Source: Chionis minor
Lineage: Eukaryota; Chordata; Aves; Charadriiformes; Chionididae
Assembly (NCBI GenBank): GCA_013398295.1
Contig: VZSF01002153.1
Location: 82,920-146,919 of the forward strand
Direction: 5' to 3'
Length of the DNA: 64,000 nucleotides
Position 1 is the stretch's first letter. Each line of letters starts with the position of its first letter. A program made the position numbers and the translations under genes. The notes under the pieces are model-generated. The model was not told where the DNA came from. It saw only the letters and a list, made by a program, of their open reading frames with translations, and searched no databases. Below, piece by piece: positions 13,835 through 25,822 of the stretch.

Positions 13835-14498
13835 AGAATACAGGGAACGGCTCCAGGACAGGTCGAACATATCTTAGATAAGCATTTATTTTCTCATTAA
13901 ATGTATATCTGCTGTATTCAGGGTAGGACTGGTATTTTTAGGCTGACTCTTCATCCACCTCAACTAGCCATAACTTGTTTCTTGGAGAAAAGGTGGTCTT
14001 ATGTATAGCTAAGGTAACATGAAAAGCAATGGGGGAGATGTTTTCCAAATTAAATTATAAAAGTACACAATACGAAGCAATCCTTCATGTATAGCCTATT
14101 TATTGATTCAACTTTCACTGCAGCATATGAAGTGTTAAAATGCAGTTGTAGATCTACAAATATCCACGGTGTCCATAAGTATATGGAAAGCAGAGACCTG
14201 ATTAAACTGATTAGAATCAGTTGAACTCTTCCAGTTCTCTCTGAGACTCAGGTCATAAGCTATCTGATAACAGCATTGTGTACGGAATACAGTCAAGTAT
14301 CTGCCAAATCTAATAGCTTTATTGATCATAAATGCAAATAGCTGACTAGAAACTGATGGATCTTACTAGTGTTAAAATGGAAAAGAATGGATCTTGGTAA
14401 GATTACTGAGGCTTGTCTTAAATGAATACAAATTTTATTTATTTATTAAAAAAACATATTCTGTAGAAAAATGCGGTCATTAGGAGGAAACTCTCCCA

Positions 14499-14517
14499 CC
14501 CCCCCCCCCCCCCCCCC
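14499..14517. repeat. Poly-C homopolymer (19 C)
   Basis: An uninterrupted run of 19 C follows ctctccca. The complementary strand is a G run capable of quadruplex formation. Homopolymer length is unreliable with most sequencing chemistries, so the count may not be exact. Confidence 0.9.
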
Positions 14518-15415
14518 AACAGATTAGTGTTCTAGCCCCTGAGATCTAGTTACTGAGAAGTTTCTACGGTATTATTTCAGAAACAGGAAAGGACCAACTG
14601 AATATCTAAAAGCAGCCTCTATGCAGCTTTTCTATTTAGATTTCCAATTTTCAGTGTTTTATATAAATTATCAAGCTTTCAGTTGCTAACTTTGGCACAG
14701 GAGGAGATTTAGCCCTTGGGAAACTGTGAATTTCAGCAGGATAGCTGGAGTTAACTTAGATGCCTGTTACTTGCAGTCATTAGGTTTGACTCATTGTTAA
14801 AGAAAAAACCCAACCCTTCATGCTTCTCTCATACATTCAGTAAACCCCTAACTAAAGTGGAATCGGTCTGAACTGTAAATACTGATTTGGAAATGTTAAA
14901 GGAGAATACTTCCTGTTTTCAAAATAATATTGCTGCTACTGAAATAATATATTAAAGTAATATGTGTATTTGGTGTCTAAAATGAACCAGATATGAAATG
15001 GAGGATTGATGGTATAAGCTTAACGCAATAGATGAGAAGAGCACTGAGGCCAGGCATGACATCTGGAATGTGAAAGGAGGCGGTTTTAAGTAATTTATTT
15101 TTTCATTGTGAAAGAAAAAAAAAATTCTACTGGCTTAGGCATCGTGTCAGTAGACCTATCTGTCAGCGGAGAGAAAAGAGGGAGTATGATCAGAAATAGC
15201 TGCAAAATGGGTTTTCTCCACAGATGTCTACTAGCCTGAGTAGGAAAAATATCGATGTTTAAGAATAAAATGTGCAAAATAAACAGTTCATATTTTGTCC
15301 AACTCAGATCTATCTTAAAGTATTTAAATGAATACACAGGATGCTCTTCCTTTCCTAACTCCCTGTTGCAGCACTTTATATATAAAATCATCTGTATGTG
15401 TCTTTCTTTTGTCCT

Positions 15416-15440
15416 CCCCCCCTCCCCGCCCCCCCTGCAG
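15416..15440 (-). other. C7-T-C4-G-C7 tract: G-quadruplex candidate on the minus strand, followed by a cryptic acceptor on the plus strand
   Basis: On the minus strand the tract reads G7-C-G4-A-G7, which contains enough G-runs with one-base loops to fold as a quadruplex. On the plus strand it extends a long pyrimidine tract (tctttcttttgtcc…) that ends ctgcag at 15435-15440, a strong-looking 3' splice site. The sequence after it, gagccttacctaaagtcgat, stays open for about 20 codons and ends at tga. It does not resemble any GABRB exon. Confidence 0.6.
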
Positions 15441-15919
15441 GAGCCTTACCTAAAGTCGATTGACATTAATAGGAATCTGTCATTTGAAACCTGTATGCTG
15501 TGAATTAGGCCTAAAAATATCTGCTGAATCTTTATTCGTTGTCCTCAATTAAATAATGTTCACATGGGAGTAGCTGATCAGATGGAGTATGTAGCTACAA
15601 TGCAAACAGGTGATTTATTAAAGACAGCTTAAACAGCCCGAGATCCGGCTGTTAATTGGGGTGGAGAAGCCCCTCTGACACTCTGGACATTCAGGGCTCA
15701 GGTGAACAGTGAAGTTCTGTAGCTTTAGGGATTAGTTCTTCGTGTGCGTGTATAGGATGCTTTACATAATATCTGTCTTTTTCATCTATGCTTTGTAGAC
15801 AGTTCTTTAATACAAATCGTGATTAACAAAAACTGGAATCAATCGTAGCTAATTTTAAGAATTCTGGTAGTTGTGTTAAGTGACCAATTTCTATAATTCC
15901 AAAATATTGTTCTGGAATG

Positions 15920-15973
15920 GAAAAAATGTATACTAGTATACATTTATTACAGTATACTGTAATACATTTTTTC
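15920..15973. repeat. Nested palindrome cluster
   Basis: A 22-bp perfect palindrome at 15924-15945 has the centre gtatactagtatac. It abuts a 20-bp perfect palindrome at 15945-15964 with the centre acagtatactgt. An 11-bp inverted repeat encloses both (gaaaaaatgta at 15920-15930 and tacattttttc at 15963-15973). The region is AT-rich and could extrude as cruciforms. No binding protein can be named. Confidence 0.9.
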
Positions 15974-18900
15974 ATATTTGCATACTCATCTGTATTTTTC
16001 TTATCCATCTTTGTCAGACATGGCATCTTATTTACTCAGGATAGGATTTGATGTCCTGTTTGGCATACATGCTTATCTGCTTAGTTAGCTTGGAAGAGTA
16101 AATATGAGCGTTAAAACATTAATTGGTAAATAATACATATTTTAAAAAATATTAAATAAAAGTCTGTTCTACAGAATGAAGGCTGTGACATGCTTAATAC
16201 AACCAAAACAAATCTTCTGAAAATAAAAACATCACTGAAACAAACCAATTCAAAACCAATCGGCAGCATAGCTGCTTGTCCTTCTTTCTTTGCTAATACT
16301 GCCTCCCACCCCCTACCAGTGCAGCGTCAGCTGCCTGGCTAGCAGGTGAGGAGGAGTGGTTCCTACGGAAAGTTAAAAGCCACAGAAGTAGCTGGAAGTA
16401 GTCTATGACTAACCACATTGGACTAAAGAATGTGACTGTTGAGTCCTAATTGAGGCTGTGCCACTGAAACAATTAATTCTGCCTTCCAAATCCCTCCAGC
16501 CTCTCCCGCTGCAGTTCTGTGAGGCTTCACTAAGGGATGCCTGTAATGCATTTAAAGATACGTGGATCTTCAGGTCTTGCAGATTTGTATTTGTACAAGT
16601 AGACTACTATGAAGTAGTTGCTATATGGTGCATGGTTAACATCAATATCAAACCTATTTTTTTTTTTAATATGTATGTTGTTTGGGGTTTTTTTTCCCCT
16701 ATTTTTGATATCTAATTTCTTTGAGAGCTTTCGACCCTTTAAATTTCTTCTTGTTCTAGGGGAAAACTTTCTGACTTGTGAATGATAAACTCAGTACTGT
16801 TCAGTATTAAATAGTGTATGGACATGACAACTGCTGCAGAAAGACCTGTTAAATCCTTCCCTCTAGGATTTATCTGTAGTTTCACACTGCCTCTTTAAAT
16901 TGTGTGAGGCTGTGTGTGTCCAGGTTGCTGTGTATTATGCCAGTTGTACCACTCTAGTATCTTGAAACAGGCCCTCAGTACTGCTGTGCCTTCACTCTTA
17001 ACTGCATGAGTTAACAGGGTTTTGAAAAGTGGCCAGTGGTATGTTTGTGCACAGTGGTTATGATGTGCTGACATCAGAGCTGGAAAAAAAAAAAATCAGT
17101 CTAACTGTATTTACTACTTTTTTCCAGTCATATGATGGTAACTTTTTGCTATAAAAATAAAAACCTAAAAAAACTTGAGATAAGATGATAAATTTATTGC
17201 TAACATATGAATTACAGGAATTAGTAAATCAAATCACATAAAGAAATTGGATAAAATTCATGGTAAAAAATAAGACTCTTAGGAATGAATTTGTATAGAT
17301 CAGTGCTAGGTATTAATTGGGCTCTCCTGGCATTAGTATTTTGGTCAGCTTTTGTTTTCTGTGTTAAATCTATAAATTGACTTAGGTGATGCAGCAGTGA
17401 AGCTCATGAGTTATTGACGATAAAGATTTGTGTAAAATCAAGGATAACAAACTAGGTGATACTTCTCAATCACTGAAACACAATTGTTGTTAGTCTGTTC
17501 GGCAGTGATTGAAAATAGTATTTGGCTGCAAAAAAAAGAAAATACAACTGCAGGGAGAAGCCCTACCAATCAGAAACAGGATGCGCCAAGGAAGGGCAAT
17601 TAAGGAGCATATATTATTTATGTTGTGTTATATATATATGTATGTGTGAATGTATTCATGGCGCTTGTTATTCATGATGCATGTGAACACAAAAGGAAAT
17701 CAGCAGTGTTTTTGATATGGCTGCTCAGTTGTGAACTTGATTGAATTGCTCTAGGTGTTTCAAAGGTATTTTTATTTTCTGCTTTTTAAATCAACATTTT
17801 ATATAATTTGAGATCCACTGTATATAGCAAGATGGGTACTTCCAAGGAATGCTAAAAAATAGGGTTCCCATTTGTCTTTGAGTTGAATTTGAGTCCTGAA
17901 AGATGTGGTTTTGAAAATATGAAATCACAAAGTTTGCAATCAAAAACGAGGGTTGGGAGAGAGGTGGGAGGCAGGATACTTATTACAGGTACAATTTTAT
18001 TTCTTTGTTTATTTCTAAAACCTTGTTCTTAACCCCTGGAGATGATGATGAAGTGATGATACTCAAACAAGCTTACAATTACTACTGTATGCATTGACAT
18101 TGTAGATACAAGGTTAATGACAGTATGGACAGTCTCCACCTCACTGAAATATAATATCCCTTCACTTTTTGTTTTACCAGTGGCAGTGATATATGCATTT
18201 CTGAGCCCTGCAAAATCTGTCACAGACTTCCCCCCCCTCTTATTGCCACAGAGGGGTGAAGCATTATCACCTACTAACTACAAATAATAGTCATTTAGTA
18301 CAATTAAAAGTGAAATGATATATTCGTATCAATGTGCTTGTCTAGCCAGTGGTAGTGTTAATATGTTAGCATAGTAGGTGTAAAGTCTGAGGGCAGTACT
18401 TCAGATGCTTTGCAGCTTTAAGATTGTGTGTGTTATTTGTTTGTATTCTCTCTTTATTGACAGTTGATATTACAGTGGTATTTGAAATGATGTAAATAGG
18501 GTGGAATTATGTATTTGGATATGTGTCTCTTACTGTTCCCTAAACACCAGAGTGAAGCTGAAATGTTTATTTGCAGAGTAAGAGATATTGATCTTATGAC
18601 AGTAGTCAATTACAAGGATATTTGGTTTATTGTACTGAATGATTACAGTAGATTTAATCAGCTTGTTCAACAGTAGTACAAAAAGAGGCAGTTTTCATTT
18701 TCTTTTTTTGCTTGTTGCATTGGGTTAGGCTTAGAAGTGTGAGGGGAGAGGGAAGGTGGCAACAGCAGTGATTTTTAGCTACATCAACCTGAAGGCCGTT
18801 CTGATGTGCTTAGTTACTGTCTATGCTTTCAGCTCTCATCAGAAATTAAACAAAATATTTTTGATTTTGTACGGCTGTATAATAATGGTTGACCTCTCTT

Positions 18901-19449
18901 GGGTAGCGAATGAAAGAGGTCTGTTACCAGATGTACGGAGATCCATTTTGCAGGGTGACTTCACGGCATGCAGAGCACACTACAGCTGCAGTAGGTGAGG
19001 TATCTGTTGTGGGTCGAATTCCTCAGGGTGAGCTCCCTTGTGACACCAGGAGATCTGTGGCTCTTACTTCTGGGTATTGCTTCGTATGCGCTGTTTTCTC
19101 AATCTGAGTAACGGGTGAATGGCAGTTTGTTTTTTAGACCTATTCAGGGAGAAAGGAATAGGAGATCATCTTCTTTGTCATCAGTAAAAGCAGAACAGAA
19201 AAAAAATTTAATCTAAACTTGTTTAAGACTTGACCGTAGATACGGGCATCCTAGAGTAATGCTGTCTGGAAAGCTTATGTGAATGGGGCACTAGAAATAA
19301 ATAGCCTGGACAAGAGTTGTTACTCAAGGGCGGCAGTGTTCACGCACAGTGCTGTGGCCGCAGACCTGCTCAGCGGAGGATTTTTTCCCTTAGCCATTCT
19401 CTTTCATGGTGAGCAAATTCCCCATGGTTGTTTCTGCCAGTCACTTTGG

Positions 19450-20013
19450 TGTCGTGGTTTAACCCCAGCCAGCAACTAGGACAACAGAGCGGCTCGCTCA
19501 CTCCCCCTGGCTGGGATGGGGAGAGAATCAGAGGAGTAAATGAGGAAAAACTCATGGGTTGAGATAAAGCCAGTTTAATACTTAGAGCCAAAGCTATGCA
19601 TGTAAGCAAAGCAAAACAAGAAATTCATTCACTGCTTCCCATCGGCAGGCAGGTGTTCATCGCATGTAGAGTCTTGTGAAGACAAACATCATTGCCCTGA
19701 AAGTACCCCCTTTCCTCCTCCTTCCTCCTTTTCCTCCCAGTTTTATAAGCTGAGCGTGATGTTACTTGGCACGGAATGCTGCTTTGGTCTGTTGAGGTCA
19801 GCTCTCCAGGCTGTGTCTCCTCCCAACTCTTGGTGCGCTCCCAGCCTACTCGCTAGTGGGGCAGTGTCAGGAGCAGAAAAAATTTTGACCACTTAGCAAC
19901 AACCAAAACCACCAGTGCGCTATCAACAGTATTCCCTTTCCAAACCCGAAACATAGCCCTAGACCAGCTCTGCTAGTCAGGAACTCAAATCCATCCCAGC
20001 TGAGACCACAACC
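19450..20013 (-). mobile_element. Solo LTR of a second avian retrovirus family (ERVL-like), antisense to the host gene
   Basis: On the + strand it opens tgtcgtggtttaaccccagc and runs through cagcaactaggacaac, gggatggggagagaatcaga and actcatgggttgagataaag. These are successive blocks of a very common bird LTR read in reverse. In sense (minus) orientation there is a TATAAAA box at 19741-19747 and an ATTAAA signal at 19574-19579, then the U5 end GGGGTTAAACCACGACA. The far end (about 20010-20014) is eroded and I found no target-site duplication. The many substitutions against the remembered consensus indicate an old insertion. No internal retroviral genes flank it. Confidence 0.85.
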
Positions 20014-20242
20014 ACGTGCTACTGAAAAAGCTTCTGATGCGTTTTTGGGGAATGTCAGGTTGTGCATAGGCAGAAAGTAGAAGAAGAAATGAAACAAAGG
20101 TGACTAAATACTTCATTCCTAGCAGTCATCAAGTTCTGTTAGAACAGAGTGAAGAGGAAGGAAATTATATGTTTGTGAGCTGCTTTTGTTTTGGTTTTTT
20201 TATTTTGCTAGAATAAGAAAGGAATATAGTAGATTGTTTAAT

Positions 20243-20255
20243 GGGGGGGGGGGGG
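20243..20255. repeat. Poly-G homopolymer (13 G)
   Basis: Thirteen G lie between ttaat and aaac. It is a potential single-tract quadruplex or slippage site. No gene context. Confidence 0.9.
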
Positions 20256-21035
20256 AAACATAGAAAGTAAATGGTCTAATTGAACCCCTATGGTCACATA
20301 GAGAGGAAGTACAACTATCCTTACATTCTAGTCTGGGTGGATGAAAATTTCTAATCATAATTGAATTAGTAAGTAATAACCTGTGTCTATTATTCTACTA
20401 TGCTTTACAGGGTTTGCCTTTATTCTGACTGTTAGCTGTCTCCCTGTTTGATTGCTTTTAAAGGGTGACTCCTGCTTTAGGACAGTCAGAATTCATTTTA
20501 CTTTTGCCTCATAATTTTGTGAGGGTTAGAATTTCATGGGTTACTGCTTTGTTGTAAAGGTTCTGGAAAGAAACTTAATAATTTCAGGTCTGCGCTAGAG
20601 GGATTTTACTGACTTTTTTTTCCCCCACCTTTTTGGATCTGAGAGTAATTCTGCTTATGAAGAATCCACTTAAATTTATTATTTCTATTGACATTTCCCT
20701 GTGGAAAATGAGCCTTCTTATTCTGACTCACAAAAGCCAGAGGAATAGGAGCTTTGGGCTCTTATCTTACTTCTTCTGTAAGAATTACTAAATAAGCTGC
20801 AATCATAAAACTGAATGTGCCTTTTCTACTGATGATTGGTTTGACTTTCACATTAATTTTTAACTTGAGTAGAACTTCCTTTCTCCAGAATGGTGAAAAT
20901 ACCTTCCACTCTGATGTCTCCCTGAACACATAGGCAAGTAATTGGTAATATTCTTGGTGGCATTTTGAGAGAAGAAAGGATTTCGCAGGATTGAATCTGT
21001 CACAGAAAGTATAGATTAAGAATGTAGTGAAGAAG

Positions 21036-21240
21036 TGACCGCACTTTCTGTGTGCGCTCATCATCCAGGGCACAGGCGCTTTGCTGACAGTGGAATGTGC
21101 CAGAGCTGCGGGTTGCATAAACACCACCGACATCTGCCTTGAAGGCGATTTCCACCAAGACGTGTGTCCAGCAGCTGCTAGAGGTGGACCACTGCAGAGG
21201 TTTCAGGGGCGGGGAGGAGAGGGTAACGCGCGGTTTCCAA
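21036..21240. other. Locally GC-rich patch, unidentified
   Basis: About 200 bp are enriched in G+C, containing cagggcacaggcgctttgct, gccagagctgcgggttgcat and aggggcggggaggagagggt. The last is a GC-box-like (Sp1-type) motif near 21207 on the + strand, followed by taacgcgcgg. No TATA box or transcribed unit can be inferred. Confidence 0.45.
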
Positions 21241-24223
21241 AGACCCACATGATCTAACGTTCAGACACAGGTTCCTGAGGGAAACAAGACTGTCTTCTTC
21301 CAAAGACAGGTGTTGCACTGTAGGGCGGTAGTGCTGCTGTAGTTGTTACTCTCCTAAGACATAAAAAGGTAGCCTGTGGGCAAAGTTTGTACTATTTTAC
21401 TTATGATAATCCATATTTCCTTCTTTCTATGCTTTAAGGAGTAGTATTATCTCCTGAATTTGTGCATTGAAGCAGTGCCTATTTTGTGGAGAAGATACTC
21501 CATTTTTTTTTCCCTGGTTCTTCAATTATTTAATTAAACAATGTATCTTTATCGTCCTGGAATAAAAAAATGTTAATGTAGGGTATGTTTACAGTCCAGC
21601 ATATTCACTAGAACTAAGCACTAGTTATTTCAGACGTTGAGAATTAATTAAAAAGTCACTTAATTCGTGTGTATTTGTATTTGTATTTATTTGTAGTATG
21701 CAACATGTCTTGGATGGTAGCAATATAAATTCTTAAGAGAAAGAAGCTGAAATAATGCACTTTTTATTTCAATGCTGACATTATCTGAGTGAAATAGACA
21801 TGAAATTTTCACAACCAGAATAAGGAACATGTTTTGCAACATATTTTAAAGTAAAACTTTCAGTTTTCCAGGGATAGTCTGTGTAAGCAGAGATTTACTA
21901 GCTCTTTACTGCAAGGTAGTTTGTTACATACTGAGTCACTCAGCCATCGTGTTCGTGTTGTTTCATTGTTCAGTAAGTCCTGTAGTTTTTTACCATTCTC
22001 CCTTTATTTTTATTTCTTTTGAAAGGGGGAAGTGAAGTGAATACTGAAGACAAGGATACATTTTCCCCAATAAAATATTAAAATTATGAAGTGCTCCTCT
22101 GAGCTCTTCTGCCATAGCTGCTGCATGGTGTTATATGGGTGTTATCTTCTAGAGGAGCACATATTACTTCAGAGAAAAGCTTGAATAACTTATGTCTAAA
22201 GCCGAGGTTCTTGTACCAGAAGATTTTACTGCAGAGTGATGTGTGCTTTTTGCAGGGATTTAAATTATGAACGTGATGTTATGGCTGCATTTTGGACTCA
22301 GTGACAGGACAGTAGGCAATGCTATCTAATTTAAAGAACGATTTAGAGAGCTACATGTGGAAAGATAGATATAGCAGAAAATTGTGCATGGAAGTCTGCA
22401 ACAAAATTCTAATTCTTTTGAGTCAGAATTCCTTCACTATGAAATAACAGCCAAATTCTCCAGTTTTCCATGGCTCTTCCCAGCTGGCATGCAGATGGCA
22501 CAACAGGCTATCCTTCAGCAGAGAAATGCAGAGCTTCTTCCCAAGAAATATCAGAGACATATATATTTTAGTTTCCTCTTAAAAATCTTATATGCTTCTT
22601 TTACCAGCAATATAAACAACAACAAAACTTAATGAGGTTTCTGTATGTTTTCTGACTCCCTGTGTTTTATCAGCTACAAAAGTTTTTTCCTGTCTTGTGT
22701 TACATTTAAAAAATGCTTTAGCATCTTATCCTTCTTACCCATAACTTGTTTTATGGTTGTGCCTTCTAGCTTTCACAAATACACCTAGTGCATTCAGAGA
22801 CTACCTAACTATTCAAGGATTGCACACAACAGAAATGAAGGGGAAATACCTACATGTCGTTAGATAGCCAGTCCCAAATGGAGTAAGAAAAATGAGCTAA
22901 GTTGGAACTTAGGTTGGAATGCTTGTGAAATGTTGAGAAGTGGTATTAGAAGAGAGCTGATAGATTCTGTGTAGCCTGAGCATGTCATTTCATCTCAAAC
23001 TGAGACATCAACATCAGTAAAACAAGGGTGATTTTTTTTTTTTTCCTCATAAAACTACACTGAGAAGCTCTATATGCAGTTACAGTTGAAAGATTATAGC
23101 AGTCGGTAGCTGAATGTTCAGAATTAATGATGGACTTGTAGAAATGTCACTGTTGTTTATCCTCTGCTAAAGCCAACTCAACTTACGATCACACAAGTGA
23201 ATCTCATCTTTTGTGTGAATAGGTCAAAGAAAGAAGAATTCTGTGAACTCTATAACTAGCAATAAAACTACTTTAATTTAAAAGTAGATATGTCAGGATG
23301 TCTCACAACCTTGACACGTCTGTCTAAATCCAATATTATTGTTCAGGAGAGAGATTTACCGCATTTCAGTTTTGTTCCCAGATTTCCATGTATTTGAAAT
23401 TGGTTCTGCTGGCTGCTGCCGCCACCGATGTTTCCAACTGTCGTGCAGCAGGACCGTTTCCAAGAAGCAGAAGTGACCAGTGGGTTTAGCTGCAGTGCAT
23501 GGTTTCAGTAAGGAATTCAGGGAGTTTGTGACTCGCAGTCAGCGTGTGCAGAGGACTCTTAGGAAGTCCGTGAAAAGACATGCAGCCTGTTAAAGAGTGG
23601 GATATCCTTGCAAGCCCTTTGGATTCTTCCTGGTGTTTTTAAAGGGGAGTCATAGTCTGCCTTCAGACACACAAATCTGAAGCAGAGTCTCACACTGCAT
23701 TCAACAGGACGTATGTGCATACATTTAAAGAAAGAATTAGTGTTTGCATTTTTCTGGGCTTCAGTTCTGTCTTTGACTCAATAGGATCATGATACGTCAG
23801 TGCTAGAGTGAAGAGAGTGTTATACAGTTCTCATACTACCACTCTACACAGAGGAGCTATCTGAAATTGTCACCTTCTTGCTCATCATTTCTGTTGTGTA
23901 ATTACAAGTCAGGGCTGCTTCCTTCCAGGGCAGAGATAAGTTTCTGTTGCTGCTTATTGCCCATGGCTTTGCAGAGCCACTGCGGCTCCGACAGGGAATT
24001 GGACTCTGTCCATCTCCATGTATCATTAGCATTGCTCTCCTGTCTTTCAGCGCTGTTTGTTCTTCACTGGTGATGTCAGAACTGATTAAGTTGCTGTTTT
24101 GAATTTCAAATCCCATTGAACTTTTCAGAAAAACCAAATCTATGGGATTTTGAAAAACTGTCCCCTACATAGGACTGAAAAATAAGAACTATTAGCACTG
24201 CTGCAATAGTACTTTTTACAGGT

Positions 24224-24256
24224 ATTATAATTATATTTTAAAATGATAATTATAAT
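24224..24256. repeat. AT-only 11-bp inverted repeat
   Basis: The arms attataattat (24224-24234) and ataattataat (24246-24256) are exact reverse complements around an 11-nt loop. With pure A/T arms, chance occurrence in AT-rich intron is quite likely. Confidence 0.8.
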
Positions 24257-25729
24257 TTTAACTTTGGAAGTGTTATAAAAAACTTCTTTGTGGCCTTCAA
24301 CTGTGGCCTATGAAAGGAATAGTGACAGTTTCCAGCTCTTATTTGAATTGAAGAACCTCCCAAAAGATTGGAGACAAGAGCGGATTTTCAGCTTTCTCAG
24401 AAATAACGGTTTATCTGAATAATTTTGAATTATTGACAGCAAATTTAAATTTCCCTGCAAGTTAGTTGTGGTCCAGTTTTCTTTGCACTGTAGCCATGCT
24501 TGTTGTGGCACATGTAGTTTTCTTTAGGTCTACTTCATAATGCTTTCTTTAGTCAGTTTAGTGTGTGTGTGTACCCCATAATCAGTTTACATTCAAAGTA
24601 TAGGTCATAAAAGAGGAAGCTGAAGACTGGTTTGTATTGTTAGGAGTCATAAAATATCACAAGGTTTCTCTTTCTTGAACAACAGATGAATAGATAAAAT
24701 AGATTGGTGTATGAGACCATTCTGTAATGTGTTTCATTTCAAACAGTGTTTCTCTGGGAGCACTGTTATTCTGTTATCATCCCTAATGACTGTAATGCGT
24801 TGAGTCACAGTGTTGTTTTTTAAAAGCTTTCATTTTTCCATTGTTTGTTCTCAAGGTTACATTATTCAGTATTCCTGACTGCTATAATGAACCACTGTTT
24901 CTTCCTCTGTGTGCAAAAGTATAGGTCATGTGTCTTGACTTTAAAAGTATTTGAAGGTGGTAGTTCCTGCATGCTCTTGCATTGGTCATTTGGTTTAGCT
25001 ATTCACCATGAATTGCAAATCGCTAAGAATTATCAAAAGGTAATTTTGTTGTTTAAATAATTTTGAAGATGAAAGAGAACTTTTTCTACTTTACCATAAA
25101 TGTGAGAAAAGTCAGGGTAAAAATATGAGGGAGGTAGGAAGAGAGGAAAGGACAGGCAGCTTCTTTTATTTCAATGGATTTGCATTATGGATAAAAATCG
25201 ACAAGTGAGTTGAATTAAATACATTATTCAAAACTGCTGTTTTGTCTTGATTAAAACTACCAATAATTTTCATTACTGTGCCACTTTTTTCCCTTTACTT
25301 TCTGATAAGGCATGGCACTGTGTCTTTTAATGATTTGATAAATGTTCCCTGAAGAGCTTTTATCTCAGCTAGCTGAAGCCTTTGTCCCCTTTTGTGGTAT
25401 TTATTGCACCCCAAAATCCTACTGAAGATATGTCAGGGTTGTGAGTGCTCAGCTTCACCATCAGTATGAACAGACCCTTTGCTGAGGATGGCACAGGTGT
25501 GGTTTTGTCTCTGTGTTGAAGCCCCTGGTCTGGTAGACTCGGGTGGGAAGAATGTGTTTATTGCGGAGAAAGACATTAGAAAACTTAGTAGTCAACCAGG
25601 TTAGCATTTACCATGATTCTTTTGTGTATTTAAACCTTGGCTATACTATATATAATTATAGAACTATAGAATTGCTTCTAAAACTCATGACTATAACGTA
25701 CACCTAGATATGGAAATACTGAGGTTATT

Positions 25730-25784
25730 AAACAAAACAAAACAACAAACCTCCCCACCAATAAAACCAACTAAACAAAAAACA
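25730..25784. repeat. A/C-rich low-complexity tract
   Basis: aaacaaaacaaaacaacaaa is followed by cctccccaccaataaaacca. It ends about 40 bp before the duplicated segment starts and is not itself duplicated. Confidence 0.85.
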
Positions 25785-25822
25785 TGAGCTGTAATTTTTT
25801 TCTGGTCTCACGCCAGCTTTGT

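Larger units (their letters stand above)
3721..14498. other. Intronic sequence, mostly unassigned
   Basis: It contains only the listed palindromes and A/C tracts. A segment near 12362-12400 (gccattcatatgagtagtct) faintly resembles an ancient amniote repeat, but the match is too short to call. No exon was seen on either strand. Confidence 0.6.
14520..19449. other. Intronic sequence with palindrome cluster, otherwise unassigned
   Basis: Apart from the C-tract/cryptic acceptor at 15.4 kb and the palindromes at 15.9 kb, this is AT-rich sequence with short A/T runs. Open frames here are all under 100 codons and unrecognised. Confidence 0.6.
20014..25822. other. Intronic sequence, unassigned
   Basis: It holds the poly-G run, the GC-rich patch at 21.0-21.2 kb, a short (tatttg)n run at 21670-21695 and the AT inverted repeat at 24.2 kb. 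No exon or transposon was recognised in the rest. Confidence 0.6.
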
